From Phytophthora sp. 'mugwort' (taxonomy: Eukaryota > Oomycota > Peronosporomycetes > Peronosporales > Peronosporaceae): DNA of 64,000 bases. Below, one piece after another: positions 50,843 through 60,949 of this stretch (positions within the stretch are counted from its first letter, which is position 1; each line of letters begins with the position of its first letter). The stretch is taken from assembly GCA_033558025.1 (NCBI GenBank), contig JAUCEF010000004.1:1116001-1180000 (forward strand). Reading direction: 5' to 3'. The notes under the pieces were generated by a model. It had not been told where the DNA came from and searched no databases. It saw only the letters and a list, made by a program, of their open reading frames with translations. A program made the translations under genes and the position numbers.

Positions 50843-51906
50843 CTACAGAGACGGAATGTGTATTTGGTTCGAGTAATACCCACAATGACCGGAGAGGTTT
50901 GTGCCAACTAGGTCACTCTTTTTCGTGCAGTAGTGCATCACTACCTTACGAACGTCTAGCGGAGCTTCGCGAAAAGCCATGCTCCCATGCCGCTGGATCC
51001 AGCGCTTCAATAGAGAGAACCCGACTTTAATCGGATTCAGGTCGGGTGAGTACGGTGGCAGGAAGAAGAGTAGGACCCCCGTCGCGTGCACCAGTGTCTG
51101 CAATTCTTGGTACATGTGGATTTTGGAATTGTCGAGGATAACGATGGAGTGTGGTAGTGGCCAGGTATTCAGGTGTTCAGGTACGGAGCGATTTTTGACT
51201 TGAAAACGGCGTAAAAGTTGGACCGGGCGAATGTGTCATCAACAAAGCCCCACGACAAATAACCTGACGTGTCCATGGCGGCGAGGACAGTCACGCGGTT
51301 TCCACGCGCAAACGGGACCTGCACCCTTGCCGGCGTGTTACAAGCTGATCACCCGTTTTTTCATAGCATTGATCTAGTAAAGTAAGAACTATTAGAAGAC
51401 ATTATGAACATAGCCACCAAATACGATCGCACCTTCCGGCTTTGGACGTCTCGTCAACAAATACAAGTTGATCTGGACCGCTATAGTAGGGAGTAAGTCG
51501 CTGGACAAACCCTTACCTCTCGCGAGGCAAACACTCTACCGCGCGTTTTGTTAGAACCTTGCGTGTAAGCCCTAGATCAAACTTTAGCGCACGACAAATG
51601 GTATCATCGGAAACACTATTACTCATGTCAAAGCGCTGAACTAGCTCAGTACGTAACCCTTCAAAATAAAAGCAAGGGTGATGTTTCACATAATCCGGAA
51701 CAAATACCACACACATGCTGGGACCACTTCGAGGTCTTTTCGTTGCTGTTATTTTTGTCAACATTGCCAGTCTTGATGAACCTATGATACCATCTCGTAA
51801 GGCTCCTTTCGGAAACTCCTAGGACAGTCAACACCAAACTCACCTGAACATTGTATGCGTACATGCGCACGATGCCGCGCCACTTCATATCTAAGGAAAA
51901 AGTCAT
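50843..51906 (-). pseudogene. Tc1/mariner-like (IS630-type) transposase, frameshifted
   Basis: HTH part: MKWRGIVRMYAYNVQVSLVL and GVSERSLTRWYHRFIKTGNV (51900-51760). After a shift, PDYVKHHPCFYFEGLRTELV and SDDTICRALKFDLGLTRKVL (51700-51560). Then DDE_3 pieces: LVFVDETSKAGRCDRIWWLC (first Asp, about 51450), VLAAMDTSGYLSWGFVDDTF, IVILDNSKIHMYQELQTLVH (second Asp, about 51140), and FFLPPYSPDLNPIKVGFSLL (third Asp, about 51050). At least three frames are used, so the gene is dead. No inverted ends were recognised. Confidence 0.82.
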
Positions 51907-51969
51907 TTTTAATAGCCAAGGGCTTAAATACTATCCTTTTGACACGAAAAACCCGAATGCCATCCATGA

Positions 51970-53030
51970 CAACGGCAATCGGGCTTTCTTGCTGAAAACA
52001 AACGCTTCGCCAGTCATTTCACGAATATGAATTATACTGGTATTCTGGTACAGGTCTTGGGTGAGTATCCTAAAATCACCCCATAAAACCACGTGTCCCT
52101 ATAAAGTCCGACATACAAAAACATACTTTTTTCTGGGCTGAATAGCCAAAAAACAGAAAGGTACAATATTAATACATTTAAACGGCAATAAATTCATTAT
52201 TTGTCAACGGTTTTATACAAAATGCACACCAAAATGAACGCAGTTGTTCTAACGCAGCCAAACGATAGTTCTGAGCCAACTTATATTGAGCGTTGAAGAA
52301 TATAACTGATGTTTGGTATTTTTTTTTTTGCAAGTATTTTTTTATCATCATTTCCTCACCTATTTAGCCATTTTTGCTGGGGTAGTTAAATATATAGAAT
52401 GGTCTTTTTTTTTAAGGACCAAAACAACCAACATAACCAACCAATTTGTTATAAAAACAGAAATCCTTCAAAAAATTTAGTTTATAACAAATTGGTTGGT
52501 TATGTTGGTCGTTTTGGTCCTAAATGGATTTATTAATAAGCTGTCCTTATGATGGGTGTCCGATCTCGCTGCGATACATTCTGTCCCCGCCTCACGTTGC
52601 GTTGCCGACAAGAAGCGACGGCTTCATGTGAGACAACGGCAAACCACAAATAACTTATCAACCAAGGTACGAATCGCAATTTAGGTACACTATACGAAAG
52701 AGGGCTATCTTAGCTTTCGTTTGAGCCCATCCAGAGTTAACTATGTGCAGAAAGAAGTCAGTGCGAGGTCCGCATAAATATCTCCATTTTGGGCTCGAGA
52801 ACCCAAAACTATTTTATCAATGTTTTAGGGGTAACAGCGCGTGAGGAATCCGCTCATGGTCTCAGAATTCACTAAAACGAGCTGTAACACGTCGAAATAT
52901 ATATATATATTACCAGGTCACTTCAAATCTCAGGGGGTATATTTTTAAATATTTTCAAAAACTTAAATGCAGTCACTAGAGAACATTTTGATTAGCCAGT
53001 GAACATAGTAACAAAATGTGGTACTTCCCT
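51970..53030. other. AT-rich stretch without genes, containing a fold-back element
   Basis: No coding found. Contains T-runs (52320-52345, 52404-52412), an AT dinucleotide run at 52895-52907, and the 107-bp fold-back element at 52415-52521 (separate entry). Confidence 0.5.
52415..52521. mobile_element. 107-bp fold-back element (MITE-like)
   Basis: Two 41-base arms (52415-52455 and 52481-52521) are inverted copies with one mismatch; they start AGGACCAAAAC and contain AACCAACATAACCAACC. The loop is 25 bases. Flanks read TTTA on the left and TAAA on the right, so the whole is almost a perfect palindrome or carries a short target duplication. No coding capacity. Confidence 0.85.
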
Positions 53031-53037
53031 TCGTAGC

Positions 53038-55119
53038 CTAGGTCACGTCGTTCCCAGGCGCCGGAGCCTTGCGCTTCTTGCTGTTTGCAGTACCCATATT
53101 GCTTGCAGCTGCTCTCTTCTTTTGCGGCGCCCTCTCCTTATTATTCGAAGGTTCCGCGTCTGAGGACTCGTAAGCCATTCCACGTTGGTCTTGATTCTTC
53201 TTTGCTACCACCGCCTTTGCGGCAGGGTGCGCTAAGCGTGCTTGCTTAGTCGTCTTCGCGGCATCTCCCTCATTCCTCACTCGGCTTTGCGTACAAAGGG
53301 TCGTTCTGGAATGCTTGCAGGACGTACGGCCGTATCGACTTGTTCATCTGCATTTTCTTTTTGGCGTTTATAGGCGGGGGAGGCAGGACTTCGATGTGGT
53401 CGGTCATGATTCGCACCACCTTCTCTCTCGACGTCATAACACCGTCGATCTTCCGCCGTAAATCCTTACCCTCCGCGGCGGACTGTGGGTCCTTCTTGCA
53501 CGTCACAACCCAAGGCTTAAAGTTATCCATAAAAAAAACTGGAACTGTTGCACGCCATGAAGTTGTTTATAGAGATCAGTCAAATTCGGCTTGTACGACT
53601 TAATAACTCCACTGCCCCGCGGCACATGAATCACGACAGAGTTTGATGCAGCCGCATTGACTGCTTCTATGACGTGGCCCATTGTCCAGCACTCGGCGGT
53701 ACCCATGTGCTTGCGAATATGCCCAACGCCGCGGTCGCACGAGTTCTTTGAATGACCCTTTACGAAGAAATTGAAATCGACGTGCTCAAAAATGTCCATG
53801 TCGACGAGTGTCAGCAAAACCTTGATCACGTAGTTGTTCTTGTTTTGACCCGAGCAGTTGTCCGCATACCCAGTAAGCCTGGTTTTGTCGGCACAAGCTT
53901 TGTCTCGACAAAGCTAGCATGAAGTTGACTTGGGTTTGCCAGACGGCACAAGCTCTGTCTCGACAAAGTGAGCCAGCATGGAGTTGACTTAACGCTGCCT
54001 TAGCCACTGGTGTTTTCGTCGTAGATGTAGTTCGTCTGAGCGTTGACGGTCTCGTAATAAATACCGAAGCAGCTCACTGACACCAGCGAGCAAAAATACC
54101 ATTGTGACGGCGTATTGGCAACGCTAGGGATAGTCAGGTTCTGGGAGTAGTCCATGACAATGACAGCATGCTCGCTGGAGCACGACGTCTTTTCTTTCTT
54201 GTATTCTCGCCCGTAAGTAATTCAAAAAGTTATCAAGATCCACATCAGATTATACCGAGGATAACAAAATGTTCATTACGTCCCCCACAAAACTTACCGC
54301 ATGTGCTAGCTGATTCGGTATGACGGCCGAATGCTTCTGTCTTCTCCGTCGTGACACCACCCGGCGTGGTAAATAGTGCAAACGTTACATACGTTGCTGC
54401 ACGGAGACCGAATCCTTATCGTAGGACGGTGCAACGTAAGGAGCTTCCGCATCGTGGCTCGCGCAGCTGACGCACGCTCAGGCCAGACTCCACAACGGCG
54501 TGCATCTCATCTCAAGTGGTGTCCCAACTGAAGTGGGCTGGCAGCAGTGTGTACTCATCACAGCTTTGTATTTCTGGAGAGTTCCATCGATCTTCTTCTG
54601 CATCCGAACGCGCACTGAGACAACCTCCCCAACCCTCCTCCGCAAAATTTGTAAACCACTGCACTAGCCAAACGACGTCTGCTTGCGACGCATTCTTGTT
54701 GAGCTTGTTTCCGTGATCCTTGACTACCGTGTTGCCATCACGAATGCGGGTCTTGTACCTCTACAGGTCATCGGTACAACTCCGTAGCAGCGAGCGAAGA
54801 TTGGACGATACACTTGGCCAACGAACTGGAGATAATAGTTAAATCTCTCTCGATCACCACTCCCCCGCTTGCGGTCGACCGGCACTTGCACGAGCACAGC
54901 TAGCAGAGTGTACAAACTCGTATTCTTCTCCTTCTTTGTCATCTGCGACAACGAACGCAAAAGAGAAGACAACTCCTTCGTCTTACCGCGCACACAGCAG
55001 TTTTCGCACGAGTCCGAGTTGATAATCCCAGTCACTTGAACCGTGAGATCAACGTCAAACAAAACGTTGCTTAAGTCCTCCTCCGACTCAGCAGCGCTTG
55101 CCTCACTCTCCGCGGTCAA
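53038..55119 (-). pseudogene. DDE-like gene with DNCSGQNKNN motif, multicopy type, broken
   Basis: One former gene read from right to left. N-terminal acidic part and a CxxC block (SDSCENCCVRGKTKELSSLL), then KRGSGDRERFNYYLQFVGQV (55119-54724). Next AVIVMDYSQNLTIPSVANTP and SQWYFCSLVSVSCFGIYYET (about 54180-54050). Then YADNCSGQNKNNYVIKVLLT (about 53865) and FFVKGHSKNSCDRGVGHIRK (about 53770), then TDLYKQLHGVQQFQFF, stop, and a basic C-terminus (53530-53038). DYSQN, ADNCSGQNKNN and GHSKNSCDRG are landmarks I associate with a repeated gene family in oomycetes and some animals, thought to be transposase-related. A tandem duplication at 53890-53990, stops and shifts make it inactive. The exact superfamily is uncertain. 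Confidence 0.65.
53890..53992 (-). repeat. Tandem duplication of about 53 bp inside the DNCSGQNKNN gene
   Basis: CGGCACAAGCT(T/C)TGTCTCGACAAAG followed by AGCATG(A/G)AGTTGACTT occurs twice (about 53890-53932 and 53946-53989). On the minus strand the copies read VNSMLAHFVETELVP and, frame-disrupted, VNFMLA ... RDKACADK. It lies just before the YADNCSGQ motif. Confidence 0.8.
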
Positions 55120-55620
55120 AGCCTCTTCATCGCTGTCCTCACCCGACTGAGCCGAGAAGTCTTCATCGCCACTGTCGTCATACTCTTCAGTCGAACTGGC
55201 CTCACCCTCCGCACCCGCCCAGCCCTCGATACTTTCGTGACACGTGAATCACCTCCGCTGCGGCCAGGTCCTCGCCTCCTTCAGGTCGGGTGGAAGGCGC
55301 TGCAGCAGCAGGTGGGTCGGGAGATGGAGGGGGCGTCGCGCGACTGGTGGCTCTGCATTGTAGTAATTCTCGATCTACCGGTAGTTGAAAGCGTCTATAC
55401 ACCCCGTTTAATTTTTTGAATTTACCAAAAGGCCGGATTTTCCAAACTTCGCTTACGTACGAATTTATATGGGACAACTTAAAGCCGATTATCTCGATAG
55501 CTCTCAATGGCGCGTTAGTAACTTTTGTTTGCCATTGTCTCATTTAGGTATTTAGCTCTGAACTCGATAACCCAATATACGTACAATAACTTCGCTGTGA
55601 AAATTTTTCAGATCACTTCT
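55120..55620. other. 5' flank of the DNCSGQNKNN gene
   Basis: Continues acidic coding-like sequence to about 55230 on the minus strand (SSDEEALTAESEASAAESEE type), then non-coding. No defined element end was seen before the inverted repeat at 55621. Confidence 0.4.
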
Positions 55621-56143
55621 TGGTATCCGTCTGGGGCATATTTCCGTTCATTTAAGACACATACAAATGTCAAGAAGAGGAGGGGGTGTTTAACAATCGT
55701 GGTGCATATGTCCGGTCACTAGTGAAGGATACATAAACCAAGCTTGGCCTACAATATTCAAGATAAAATGCGATCGTTGATTATGTAAGCTCCCGAGAGC
55801 GACCAAGCATCGTGCCCATTTCGCACTTTTTATGGGCGATTCCGAAGCTTTCTGTGACGGTTCTATCCCAATTCGTTCAATAAATAAAATAGGATGACGG
55901 CTGCATTTTGGGGTATGCAGAACAGATTAAATATATTTAGGCTCTGTTCCGCATATTCGCGGTTTGGCATCCAGCGGATTCGTCATTCCACTGGATTGGG
56001 CCCATCCGCTGTTTTAAGCGATCCGCTGGACGGTTTGCGGAACACCAAAATGTGCACTTATCTATCCGCTATATGTCACTCTCGTAGTTTGTATCTTTCG
56101 TATATACGTTAAAGGGCGTGTATTAAATGTCAAGGCAATAAAA

Positions 56144-56315
56144 GTGCGGAGTACTTCATGTCGTCCATGTCCTCCGGGTCGTCCACGTACTTCATGTCGC
56201 CCATGTACTTCATGCTGTACACGTACTTCTTGCCGTCCACGTACTTCATGTCGCCCACGTACTTCATGTCGCCCACGTACTTCATGTCGCCCACGTACTT
56301 CCTGCCGTCCGGGTC
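56144..56315. repeat. 18-bp tandem repeat (about nine copies) next to the Myb-like gene
   Basis: Unit GTACTTCATGTCGCCCAC on the plus strand; on the minus strand it encodes hexads of the KYVGDM type. Copies from 56223 to 56296 are nearly identical, outer ones diverged. It follows directly, in frame, after the ancestral stop of the Myb-like gene at 56319-56321, so read-through would append a repeat tail. Confidence 0.85.
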
Positions 56316-56318
56316 GCC

Positions 56319-57310
56319 TTAGGCGGAGTCGTCCGATCCGTCCTCATCCTCTCTGTGGAGAAATCGCTCGACCATGTAGTGGCGGCTCTCATCGTCCATT
56401 CCACGGAACATCGTTGCAGCTTAAGGGTCCGAGGCTAAACGTTCAATAAACTGAACGCGCTCCGATACAGACACTTTGCAGGTAAAGATCTCCCGAAACG
56501 CTTCAATCGTCTCGTCAGCGCATGTAAGTCCACGACTTCGGTTGCGGCGCCCCTCCATTGACGATGCGATTGTCTTCGCCGTTAGTTTGAGTAAGTCGCT
56601 CATCGTCTCCCCTGTTGCTTTTGTCTCTTGTATGGGTGCTAATGCCCGAACCGTTGTTGTGATTTTGACGGCGGGATGCATTACGGTCCAGTTCGTCGTC
56701 TTCCGAATTTGCATCGCTGCCTGCAAAAGCACGCCTGATACGCTGTCGCTCTCGCTGTGGTGTTGGTGTTGTAGTTGTTGTGGTTGTAGTGACCGTAGTC
56801 GTAGAAGAGGTCTCCTGTCCAACCTCTCACTACTTAGTTCACTCAATGAGGAAGGTGCAGACCGTGCTGTAGGGTAGCAGTACCTTGATCTGCGTAAAAT
56901 GCGTCGGACCCAGTTGCTGACGTTCGCGACAAAATTCGATCCAGTTCTTTATACATGGAGAGAGGTTTGGCCTTGAATTCTCGCGCTTGAGGGTGTACTA
57001 CAATGATGCCACTCCAAACTGTTTCAAGGGCCGTCGGCATGCCCGTAGTTGAATCCCAGCCGAATCCGCTGTTGTTCTTCATTGCTGAGTAGGCCTTGTA
57101 TTTCTTCTTCATGTCGGCCATCTTGCTCTGCATCTGTTTGCGGTCTCTAGTGACAGATTCTGTCAAACCATTATTAAACGCTGCAACATTCCTGTTCCAA
57201 ACTGCCTTCTTGAAGTTACCTTCATAGGAAGCTCCAAGCCGGATAACCTTGTCGAGTACGGTGTTGATGAATCGTGCAGTGCATGCGGGAGTCCAAACGT
57301 ATGTAATCGT
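56319..57310 (-). pseudogene. Myb/SANT-like protein of Harbinger element 2 (frameshift and nonsense codon)
   Basis: The N-terminal Myb-like domain begins near 57300 (WTPACTARFINTVLDKVIRL, FKKAVWNRNVAAFNNGLTES) with no ATG in view. It continues as MADMKKKYKAYSAMKNNSGF and MPTALETVWSGIIVVHPQAR, EFKAKPLSMYKELDRILS (to about 56900). A frameshift near 56850 leads to a Gln/Ser linker and a C-terminal helical part (SDLLKLTAKTIASSMEGRRN, SERVQFIERLASDP). TAA at 56421-56423 interrupts the frame, which then continues AATMFRGMDDESRHYMVERF to the ancestral stop at 56319. Partner of the transposase at 57745-58756. Confidence 0.8.
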
Positions 57311-57744
57311 TCAGAGTGGGGAATGACTTGAGGTAAACCCTTTGCCGCCGAGAGTTGAATGTTGCGATAATACCCGTTTGCACAACAGTTCTAGCTCAGC
57401 ATTCCTCGTGAAGCTCCCCTGAATATACAAGGGCAGACTCAAAAAGCCTTGTGTAGAAAACCAATATTAATATCGTAAGCGATTCGCACATTGAACTAAT
57501 AATAAATAAAGGAAAGCTTGTCGTGCATGAAATTGAGTATGCGATCGAACATGAGATTGATCATGAGATCGCAATAAAATGTTGAAGCTCATCCTGCTAA
57601 ATCTCCACTCTTCGATATCTAGGCAGATCGGATGAGCGAAGACGATCGGGACAGTAGTGACTATGAAAGCTAGCAGTTGGTTTTAATTGCTGGATCGATG
57701 TCAGTGTTCGGACAGTACCAACAAACACACTATGCTAAAGAACC

Positions 57745-58756
57745 GTGTCATACATTGGTGTCGACGAGAGCCATGTACTACCACGAACTAATTCACAGCC
57801 GAAGCCAGTGGGATTTTATCGTGTCGCGAGGATGAGTCTATGCACTTTCAACTTGCTGTTAGCAGACTTAGAATCGACTAATGAACTACCATCAAACGAG
57901 CATGTTTGCAGCGGAGAAAGGCGGCTCATCTTTTATACGTTCTATCGGGAAGAGCCATCGTTCCGCTCAGGAAAGATGGCAGCATGGACCAGGAACGATT
58001 TCACGAGTCGTTCTACAAGGTATCGCCGTAATTGGGGCTCGGTGGAACGCATTGGTATCACTCTCGGGGTTGGAGACTCCACTGAAGATTCTCGAGTCGG
58101 CCAAGTTCTACCCGGACTTCAAAGACTGTATCGGTGCGTTTGAGGGGACGAATATACCCGTTGTTCCGCCGTCCTCAATCGCTCCTCGGTTTAGAAACAG
58201 GAAGGGGTTCTGCTCCTCGAATGTCCTTACAGCCTGCAATTTTGCTATGGAGTTCGTCTACGTATTGCCGGGTTGGGAAGGATCCGCGCACGACGGTAGA
58301 GTTCTGACGGATGCTGTTGCCCGTGACTTTCACATGCCAAAAGATCCGTAAAGTCTGTTTACCTGGCATTCCAGTTTATAGTGTTTATACGTAGGAAAAT
58401 TCTATCTTGGCGACGCTGGGTATGCACTGAACGACTTCACTATGACACCATATCGAGGCACACGATACCACCTGAAAGAATTTGGTGGCGGGCAGCAGAA
58501 ACCGCAAAACATGCAAGAATTATACAACCTTCGGCGCTCATCACTTAGGAACGTCATTGAACGGACCTACGGGGCGGTGAAGCACAAATTTCCAATTCTT
58601 CGTTCGATGACATCGTACTCAATCACGGAGCAAGTTGGTCTCACACGAGCATCCTTCGCTATATACAACTTTATTCGAGTCAATCATGATGAGTTCGCTG
58701 ACAGGGACACAGTTGCGGAGGAGCAAGAAATCGATGAAGCAGACGATATAGAATAG
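57745..58756 (+). pseudogene. PIF/Harbinger DDE_4 transposase of element 2 (near-complete)
   Basis: N-terminal part in one frame (57745-57900; LCTFNLLLADLESTNELPSN), then a shift to 57881-58351: ILESAKFYPDFKDCIGAFEG (first acidic position, Glu here where Asp is usual), NRKGFCSSNVLTACNFAMEF, YVLPGWEGSAHDGRVL (second Asp). A 47-bp GT-AG stretch (58348-58394) separates it from FYLGDAGYALNDFTMTPYRG (third Asp) and LRRSSLRNVIERTYGAVKHK with the catalytic Glu (to 58756). The join over that short intron is off by one base, so an indel or a different splice site is involved. The Glu replacing the first Asp and the frame breaks argue against activity. Confidence 0.82.
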
Positions 58757-59361
58757 CAACACTTCCATGATGACACCACGATGAAGGAGCTGCGCGATGA
58801 AATTGCTTCATCGATGTGGCGGGATTGCCAGGTTCTTCTTGCCGACAGGTACGGCGAAGTTGTCGTTTGATACGATCAGCACCAAGTCTTGCTGACCGCC
58901 CGCTCAGACTCAGTAAGTGAAGCAATGCCCCGCGGTCAAAGGGTAAGGCATCAATTGCCTACAAATGCATTCATTTCATGGCATGCCTGGATCCATCGTG
59001 TCTTAAAAATGTACTATTGCAGGCCCTTCGAGTCCATCCGCTAGATCAATCCGCTACCCGCTCAAATTCGGGCGGATAGCGGATCGGGCCTCCAATTCAG
59101 CTGGAATCGGCGTGCGAAACGGGCCGATTTTTGAGTGATCCGCTGGAAGAGGAAATCCGCTGGAATGGACCCCAATCCGCTGGAATTCTCGCGTGCGGGG
59201 CACCCCTTAAGCAAGTGTAACGCGTATCGTATTGCTCCGAAAATTTCATGAAAATCGAAGCAAAACTGGGTCCATGCAGTGAAATTAAAGTCGGTCCTTA
59301 ATGTAGCGTTGGCTCGACCGGAAATATGCACTTACCGGAAATATGCCCCAGACGGATACCA

Positions 59362-60122
59362 CCGCGTCAAACGTGATTGCAGCAGAAAGAAAGAAAAACA
59401 GAACAGTGACTAAACTGGGTGACAGGGAGCAGTCCTCTCGATGTAGCGGGCTCGAAGGCACCGTCACTAAGCGTACACTTGCGCGTGGAGGTTGATAGAA
59501 AATTTGATTTTGAGATTGAATGTCGAGACGGTCTCGACGCTCGAGACCGTCCCAGCCATTAAACCTATAGTGGTTCCGATTGGCCTGTGTGACAACAGCC
59601 TGTCACAATCAACAATTAAACTGTAATGTAAAATGACTTACGTGACGGCTCGTCCCTAAGGGCCTGTCGGTACATGTACACCGCTAGATCACTCATCGAA
59701 GAGCATAATTTTGCAACAAAAATTGTGTTCGGTCCACACCTCAGAAACCAGTGAATTGTTAAAAAGAATCGCAGGCTCAATAAAATACCTTTAAGAAGGT
59801 TTTAATATGTCTTTTTTCTATAAATACAACCAACCTTCAGCGGGTAGAAAAAGCTTACGCCGGCCAATCCATATTCTGTACAGTCACTTCAACAAGAACA
59901 CCCAAGCGAAGACCAACCAACGCTGCTGCCTCGACAGTCATTCATCGCGATTCCTGTTGTGGGTCGGTGCAATGTGATTGGCGATATCATGCTAGACTCC
60001 GTCAATCAGAGGCGTTAAAAGAGGCAATTCTACCAATCAACTGAGCCAATTTACTGACGAGCTATTGTCACCTTTTTTTTGCTTATGTCAACCAATCCAA
60101 TTAGCCCACTCTGTTTTGCGCC
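59362..60122. other. Gene-less stretch with a small palindrome
   Basis: No coding found. GACGGTCTCGA followed by CG and CTCGAGACCGTC at about 59526-59550 is a near-perfect palindrome. The right 300 bp form the 5' flank of the Tc1-like remnant. Confidence 0.45.
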
Positions 60123-60681
60123 ATGGGGCGTACAAGAAGACAAGAATACTCTGACGACTTGCGAGAACGCGTTGTTTCTAAATGGCAAGACCGGGCAAGC
60201 ACGAGGCAGATCCGCAAGCATCTCTGCATGCCCCGTTGGAGCGTTCGTACAATCATCACCAGCTTCAAAACGTATGGACACTTCAAGATGCTACCGCGAT
60301 CCGAGCGGCCTCGCAATACTAATGCCCGACATGACAGACGCCTGGTGAGAGCCGTCGAAAAAATCGTTTTGTTATTGCTGACACCGTCGCTGCACAAGTC
60401 TCGGAGATACGGGTGTGCCCATCTCCCCTCACCCTGTGCGCGATAGAATTCGTGTGCCTGGTCTCCAAGGAAGATCTGCACGTAAGAACGTATCTCACCC
60501 CTCCGGCATCGCCGCCTGAGACTCGCTTACGCTAAGAAGTTTCAGAGGATATATTCGTGCTTTTGGAGACGATTCTCTTCAGCGACGAAGCATTTGTCAA
60601 GCTACATGGAACATCTGAACCCGTTTCAGTTTGGCGGCGACCAAATGAAGCTTTCAACCCTCGGTTTTTGATCCCGACCTA
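60123..60681 (+). pseudogene. Tc1-like transposase, truncated by or before Crypton copy B
   Basis: From the ATG at 60123: EYSDDLRERVVSKWQDRAST and RQIRKHLCMPRWSVRTIITS (paired HTH), ARHDRRLVRAVEKI. The frame then shifts (VRAVEKNRFVIADTVAAQVS), later RHRRLRLAYAKKF, and finally TILFSDEAFVKLHGTSEPVS followed by RRPNEAFNPRFLIPT with the first catalytic Asp. The rest of the DDE domain is absent; Crypton copy B starts about 20 bp further on. Dead copy. Confidence 0.75.
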
Positions 60682-60949
60682 AGTCGAGTCGAAAGTCTCT
60701 TATGGATGAATATTATCACTTATCCGACCATACTTAACTTTTGTATGAAGGCATTCGCCCAATCACTAAATTTACACGATAAATAGCCAATTTCGATAAT
60801 GTGTGTCAAAGCATTTTGGCCAATCGTTTAAGTTATGGGTAGGTAGGTCCTCTACTCTAGTCATTCCGACGTATTGGGTCGGAGGGAAACGAAATATATG
60901 TGTACCTCTATTCATAATCCTAGTGAAGATCGTATCACTTGGATATTTG

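Larger units (their letters stand above)
55974..59185. repeat. Subterminal CCAGCGGAT repeats of Harbinger element 2
   Basis: Left end: CCAGCGGATT (55971), CCACTGGATT (55989), ATCCGCTG (56006), GATCCGCTGG (56018). Right end: ATCCGCTA (59037, 59048), TAGCGGATCG (59075), GATCCGCTGG (59138), AATCCGCTGG (59154), AATCCGCTGG (59174). Copies cluster within about 130 bp of the left end and 170 bp of the right end and are absent from the middle. Such arrays are often transposase or Myb-protein binding sites. Confidence 0.75.
55940..59206 (+). mobile_element. Complete PIF/Harbinger element 2 with TTA target duplication
   Basis: 3267 bp, flanked by TTA at 55937-55939 and 59207-59209, the TWA-type duplication of this superfamily. 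The ends are imperfect inverted repeats (GGCTCTGTTCCGCA versus GGGGTGCCCCGCA on the complement). Many copies of CCAGCGGAT or its complement lie just inside both ends. It carries a Myb-like gene (minus strand) and a DDE_4 transposase (plus strand), arranged head to head. Confidence 0.87.
55621..59361. mobile_element. Outer element with 26-bp perfect inverted ends, split by a Harbinger insertion
   Basis: TGGTATCCGTCTGGGGCATA and the following TTTCCG (55621-55646) is repeated exactly in inverted orientation at 59336-59361. Between the two ends sits a complete Harbinger element (55940-59206). Removing it leaves about 471 bp, a size usual for a non-autonomous MITE. Near the right end the inner bases CCGGAAATATGC are repeated once more (59318-59330). 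Confidence 0.8.
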
